The position numbers were made by a program, and so were the translations under genes. Positions 60,948 to 64,000 of a stretch of 64,000 nt of DNA are shown one piece after another. Position 1 is the stretch's first letter, and each line of letters begins with the position of its first letter. Below the pieces are notes generated by a model. The model was given only the letters and a program-made list of their open reading frames with translations. It was not told where the DNA came from and did no database searches. This DNA comes from RECM01 sp047921215 (GTDB taxonomy: Bacteria; Bacteroidota; Rhodothermia; Balneolales; Cyclonatronaceae). The DNA lies in contig JBLRWO010000015.1 of assembly GCA_047921215.1 (NCBI GenBank), positions 25,546-89,545 of the forward strand. Reading direction: 5' to 3'.

Positions 60948-61934
60948 ATGAAAAATTTTGCTCTAACGGGGGCGGCGGGGTATATCGCGCCGCGGCATTT
61001 GCAAGCGATCAGGGATACCGGCAACAACCTGGTTGCGGCCGTCGATCCGCACGATTCGGTCGGTATTCTCGACCGGTATTTTCCGGATACCTCTTTTTTT
61101 ACCGAATACGAGCGCTTCGACCGCCACCTTGAGAAGCTCAAAAGGGGACCTGAAAGCGACCGCGTGCACTACATCAGCATCTGCTCGCCCAACAACCTGC
61201 ACGACGCCCACATCCGGACCGCGCTGCGGGTCGGGGCCGACGCCCTCTGCGAAAAGCCGCTCGTGCTCAACCCCTGGAACCTGGATGTACTTCAGGAACT
61301 CGAAACGGAATACGAACGCCGCGTCTGGACCGTGCTGCAGCTCCGCGTGCATCCCTCGCTGATCGAGCTGCACGACAAGCTCAGGGGCGAAGCGGGCAAA
61401 AAGGGTGAATCAGGCGAATCAGGCGAAGCCGGCGTAAAAAGCAAACGCCACAAGGTTCGCCTCACCTACCTCACCTCCCGCGGCACCTGGTACCGGTTCT
61501 CCTGGAAGGGCGATCACAGCCGGTCGGGCGGCATCGCCACCAACATCGGCATCCACTTTTTCGACATGCTCATCTGGCTGTTCGGCAGCGTGCAGCACTC
61601 CTGGCTGCATCTCTCCGAACCGGACAAGATGGCCGGCTTCCTGGAGCTGGAGAACGCCGACGTGGAGTGGTACCTGGGCATCGACCGGAACGACCTTCCG
61701 GCCGGTGTGCTCGCCAAAGGCCAGACCACCTACCGGTCCATCACCGTGGACGGACGCGAGATCGAGTTCAGCGGCGGCTTCACCGACCTGCACACCCGTG
61801 TATATGAGGCCACCCTGGCGGGCAACGGATTCGGCATCAGCGACGCCCGACCGTCGATCGAGCTGGTTCAGGGGCTCAGGACATCCGCCGTTCAGCCGGA
61901 ACGCGGAGAGCGCCACATCATGCTGCAGGCGTAG
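60948..61934 (+). CDS. wlbA: WlbA/WbpB-like sugar-nucleotide dehydrogenase (Gfo/Idh/MocA)
   Basis: A 328-residue NAD-dependent enzyme that oxidises C3 of UDP-GlcNAcA in the route to UDP-ManNAc3NAcA for surface polysaccharide. The opening FALTGAAGYIAPRHLQAIRD, DSVGILDRYFPDTSFFTEYE, the catalytic region CEKPLVLNPWNL, and GGIATNIGIHFFDMLIWLFG match WlbA closely. Between residues about 147 and 165 a Gly-Glu-Ser-rich insert (KKGESGESGEAGVKSKRH) is not usual and looks like a short repeat expansion. The next step, an aminotransferase, is the truncated gene at 63575. Confidence 0.87.
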   Translation: MKNFALTGAAGYIAPRHLQAIRDTGNNLVAAVDPHDSVGILDRYFPDTSFFTEYERFDRHLEKLKRGPESDRVHYISICSPNNLHDAHIRTALRVGADALCEKPLVLNPWNLDVLQELETEYERRVWTVLQLRVHPSLIELHDKLRGEAGKKGESGESGEAGVKSKRHKVRLTYLTSRGTWYRFSWKGDHSRSGGIATNIGIHFFDMLIWLFGSVQHSWLHLSEPDKMAGFLELENADVEWYLGIDRNDLPAGVLAKGQTTYRSITVDGREIEFSGGFTDLHTRVYEATLAGNGFGISDARPSIELVQGLRTSAVQPERGERHIMLQA

Positions 61935-62217
61935 CGTTGCGGCACACGCCCGGCGCGTACGTGATAACCGATCGGTACGCGGTACCCGGCACCATGCACC
62001 GCACACAGCCCGCAGTAAAGGGCCATAGTCAGTTAGGGTATCTTTTCAGGATAAGAACCGGGAGTTAGCGGCCGTCACGGCCGGGGATTGCAATTGTTTT
62101 TGATGTCTGAAGGTCAGGATGACCGTTAAAATGAAACCGTACCATAGAACCGGAAGCCGGTTTGCCGGAGCCATTGGGCGTCCCGCATCCGGCTTTTGCT
62201 GTATGATGAAAGGTGAT

Positions 62218-62262
62218 GAGGTTGAGGTTAAGGTTGAGGTTGAGGTTGAGGTTGAGGTTGAG
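62218..62262 (+). repeat. GAGGTT hexamer tandem repeat
   Basis: About 7.5 copies of GAGGTT (one with AAGGTT), followed at once by AGAGGGGGG and an ATG. In the upstream reading frame of the lyase it would encode alternating Glu and Val. Six-base units keep the frame, but the G-run next to it can slip. Confidence 0.85.
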
Positions 62263-62271
62263 AGGGGGGTG

Positions 62272-63531
62272 ATGGTGGTGGTGATGAGTGTGATGAGTTT
62301 GATGATGGTGATGCTGGCGGGTTTTTTGGGTGTGGTTCAGGCATCCGCCGGCATACAGCACATCTATGGTGACCTTGTTCACACGCGCTACACCGTGGAT
62401 GAGGGATTTGAGGTGCGCGGGCCGGTGATCATGGATATGGATCGCCTCCGCGAAAACCGGGTCCGGCTGCAGGCGGGCGACACGCTGCTCACCGAAGCCC
62501 TCCGCCACCTCGAGGCCCACACCGGCTGGCTGCTCCGCCAGGATCCGCCCTCGGTTACCGACAAGCCCGAAACGCGTGCTCCCGTCACGCCCAACGACTA
62601 TGTGAGCCAGGGGCTCTACTGGTGGCCCGATCCGTCGAAACGCGACGGGCTGCCCTACATCCGGCGCGACGGGCAGCGCAACCCGGCGTACGACAGCCTC
62701 GACTTCCCCCGCCTCGGCCGGCTGATCAGCGCCGTAGAGAGCCTCGCCCTTGCCTGGTACTTCACCGGCAACGAACTGTACGCCGAAAAGGCGAACCACT
62801 ACCTGCAGGTGTGGTTCTGCGCGCCGGAGACCCGGATGCATCCCCGGCTCACCTACTCGCAGGGCATCCCGGGCCGGAACCTCGGCCGCGCCTCGGGCCT
62901 CATCGACACGTACCGCATGCCGGTGCTCATCGACGCGGTCTACCTGCTGCGGGAGGGCGGCAGCTGGCCCGCCCACATGGACCAGTGCCTGCAGCTCTGG
63001 TTCAGCGACCTGCTCGACTGGATGCTCACCCACGACCACGGACGCGAGGAGGCGGCGGCCAGGAACAACCACGGCACCTGGTACGACGCGCAGGTGGTCA
63101 GCTACGCGGTCTTCACGGGCCGGGCGGAGCTGGCAGAGGGGATACTCAGGGAGATCGTTCCGCGGCGGATCCGCAGCCAGGTTGCCCGCAGCGGACGCAT
63201 GCCCCGCGAGATGCGCCGCGCCTCGGGCCTCGCCTACAGCGTGTACAACCTGCAGGCGTTCAGCATCCTGGTGCAGTACGGCCGGCTGTTCGGCCTCGAC
63301 CTCACAGAATACCGGAAGTGGCTCTCATCCGGACTTCCCGGAGCCGTGGCCTGGCTGGACAGGGAATTTGAAAGGCGTCCGGAAGGGGAGCATGTGCGGG
63401 AGCGGCGGGACTGGATGTTTCTGAGGGCGGAACTTACGGGGGAGGCGGTGGAGGTAACACCCGGACAAGTAAAGGAATTAGTTCCGATCAAATTCCGTGA
63501 TGTGTTGATTTTGAGTTCAGATATCAAGTGA
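62272..63531 (+). CDS. Alginate-lyase-like polysaccharide lyase (PL5-type)
   Basis: From the ATG at 62272 a 419-residue protein with signal MVVVMSVMSLMMVMLAGFLG and a PL5-type alpha-toroid. Core segments are VTPNDYVSQGLYWWPDPSKR, RDGQRNPAYDSLDFPRLGRL and NNHGTWYDAQVVSYAVFTG with the asparagine/histidine pair of the active site. Further signature is GLIDTYRMPVLIDAV. Such enzymes cut mannuronate-rich polymers by beta-elimination in the periplasm. The in-frame start at 62119 adds the GAGGTT repeat peptide and is rejected. Its place between two sugar-nucleotide genes suggests polymer turnover within the same locus. Confidence 0.82.
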   Translation: MVVVMSVMSLMMVMLAGFLGVVQASAGIQHIYGDLVHTRYTVDEGFEVRGPVIMDMDRLRENRVRLQAGDTLLTEALRHLEAHTGWLLRQDPPSVTDKPETRAPVTPNDYVSQGLYWWPDPSKRDGLPYIRRDGQRNPAYDSLDFPRLGRLISAVESLALAWYFTGNELYAEKANHYLQVWFCAPETRMHPRLTYSQGIPGRNLGRASGLIDTYRMPVLIDAVYLLREGGSWPAHMDQCLQLWFSDLLDWMLTHDHGREEAAARNNHGTWYDAQVVSYAVFTGRAELAEGILREIVPRRIRSQVARSGRMPREMRRASGLAYSVYNLQAFSILVQYGRLFGLDLTEYRKWLSSGLPGAVAWLDREFERRPEGEHVRERRDWMFLRAELTGEAVEVTPGQVKELVPIKFRDVLILSSDIK

Positions 63532-63574
63532 AAGACAGAACATTACGATGCCCGAATATGATTAAGGAGATTAA

Positions 63575-64000
63575 ATGCCAATGATTTCAGACACCATTGC
63601 CAAACAGTACGGCATTGCCGTGATTGAAGACGCCGCCCAGAGCTTCGGCGCCACCCGTAACGGGATGAAGAGCTGCGGGGTGTCGCTAGTTGGCAGCACC
63701 TCCTTCTTTCCGGCCAGGCCGCTCGGCTGCTACGGCGACGGAGGCGCGCTTTTTAGTGACGATGATGAATTGGCGGAAACGATACGCGCCATCCGCACGC
63801 ACGGGGTCGTTAAGCGCCACCACCACACCCACGTAGGCACCAACGGCCGGTTCGACTCCATGCAGGCGGCCGTCATCCTGGGCAAGTGGCCCGGCTTTGA
63901 AGGGGAAGTTCAAAAACGCGGCGAGATCGGCGCCCGATACAGCGAGCTGCTGAAAGAACAGGCTGTTGTCCCATCTGTCTTAGACGGAAACACACATGTC
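63575..64000 (+). pseudogene. Truncated WbpE/WlbC-like aminotransferase without its PLP lysine (runs off the window)
   Basis: Translation from the ATG at 63575, after the ribosome site AAGGAG (63563-63568), gives MPMISDTIAKQYGIAVIEDA followed by AQSFGATRNG and SFFPARPLGCYGDGGALF. Intact family members have about 150 residues before this point and carry the PLP-linked lysine in FFPSKPLGCYGDGGA. Here the first 150 residues are missing and that lysine is arginine. It is therefore almost certainly not an active aminotransferase. The frame is open to base 64000. Either a decayed gene or a protein with another role; its neighbour would normally need a working partner. Confidence 0.8.

Noticed and set aside
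62119..62271. Longer form of the alginate lyase including a Glu-Val repeat peptide
   Set aside because: The extension would place a charged repeat ahead of the signal peptide; the ATG at 62272 starts the signal directly after a G-rich ribosome site.

Overview
The window looks like a draft chromosome contig from a member of the Balneolota/Rhodothermota (Bacteroidota-related) lineage. The evidence is a SusC/SusD pair, a large secreted protein with a C-terminal type IX secretion sorting domain (NYPNPFNP motif), a three-part pntAA-pntAB-pntB transhydrogenase, moderately high GC, weak Shine-Dalgarno sites at most starts, and many short intergenic repeats. A 97-base run of N at 57698-57794 marks an assembly gap. 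No rRNA, tRNA, CRISPR array, insertion sequence or replication origin was recognised. The phylum assignment is inference.

Layout. 1-410: PIN/ribbon-helix-helix toxin-antitoxin end. 621-3533: large FAD/Fe-S D-lactate-dehydrogenase-like oxidoreductase. 3617-11600: respiratory island. It holds a divergent Rrf2 regulator with three cysteines, a heme-copper-oxidase-like protein that lacks two of the three CuB histidines, a 52-residue membrane subunit, a CuA subunit II, a ba3-like subunit I in which the active-site tyrosine position is glutamine, a SCO-type copper chaperone, and a cytochrome b / two-[4Fe-4S] ferredoxin / MvhD-like fusion. I read it as a candidate nitric-oxide reductase (eNOR-like) locus rather than an ordinary oxidase operon; this is the most interesting system in the window. 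12163-15388: lpdA-lipB-lipA (lipoate). 15730-19808: plsY-gpsA, an AlbA_2 regulator-like protein, an A-type Fe-S carrier and an M20 peptidase. 20193-27307: voltage-sensor-like membrane protein and a MacAB-like exporter (adaptor, ATPase, permease) split by an opposing AI-2E transporter gene. 27500-32554: carbonic anhydrase, a broken TPP-enzyme pseudogene, fumarylacetoacetase, DUF502 protein and an SLC13 transporter preceded by a phased 24-bp repeat.

32990-37370 is a minus-strand metZ-argB-argC-argJ cluster for methionine and arginine biosynthesis. Then come OsmC, a lipoprotein with a TonB-C-like domain, a glycosyltransferase overlapping an LpxH-like phosphoesterase, the transhydrogenase operon (41174-44106), and an FbpABC iron transporter (44297-47930) whose permease appears to start at ATT. 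48389-54039: amidase lipoprotein, SusD and SusC. 54487-60669: MarR regulator, the gapped secreted protein, an esterase, an orphan nucleotidyltransferase and Dps. 60948-64000 is a GC-richer polysaccharide locus: a WlbA/WbpB-like dehydrogenase, a PL5-like alginate lyase, and a truncated WbpE-like aminotransferase missing its PLP lysine.

Three families of short repeats are scattered between genes: R1, nested palindromes with TTGCCC/GGGCAA arms; R2, GTCATNCTGAGCGCA type; R3, 9-bp GAACARTAG units. Several lie so close to genes that they supply the last codons and the stop codon (FAD oxidoreductase, FbpC, MarR, esterase) or sit just before a start (lipB, wlbA-like).
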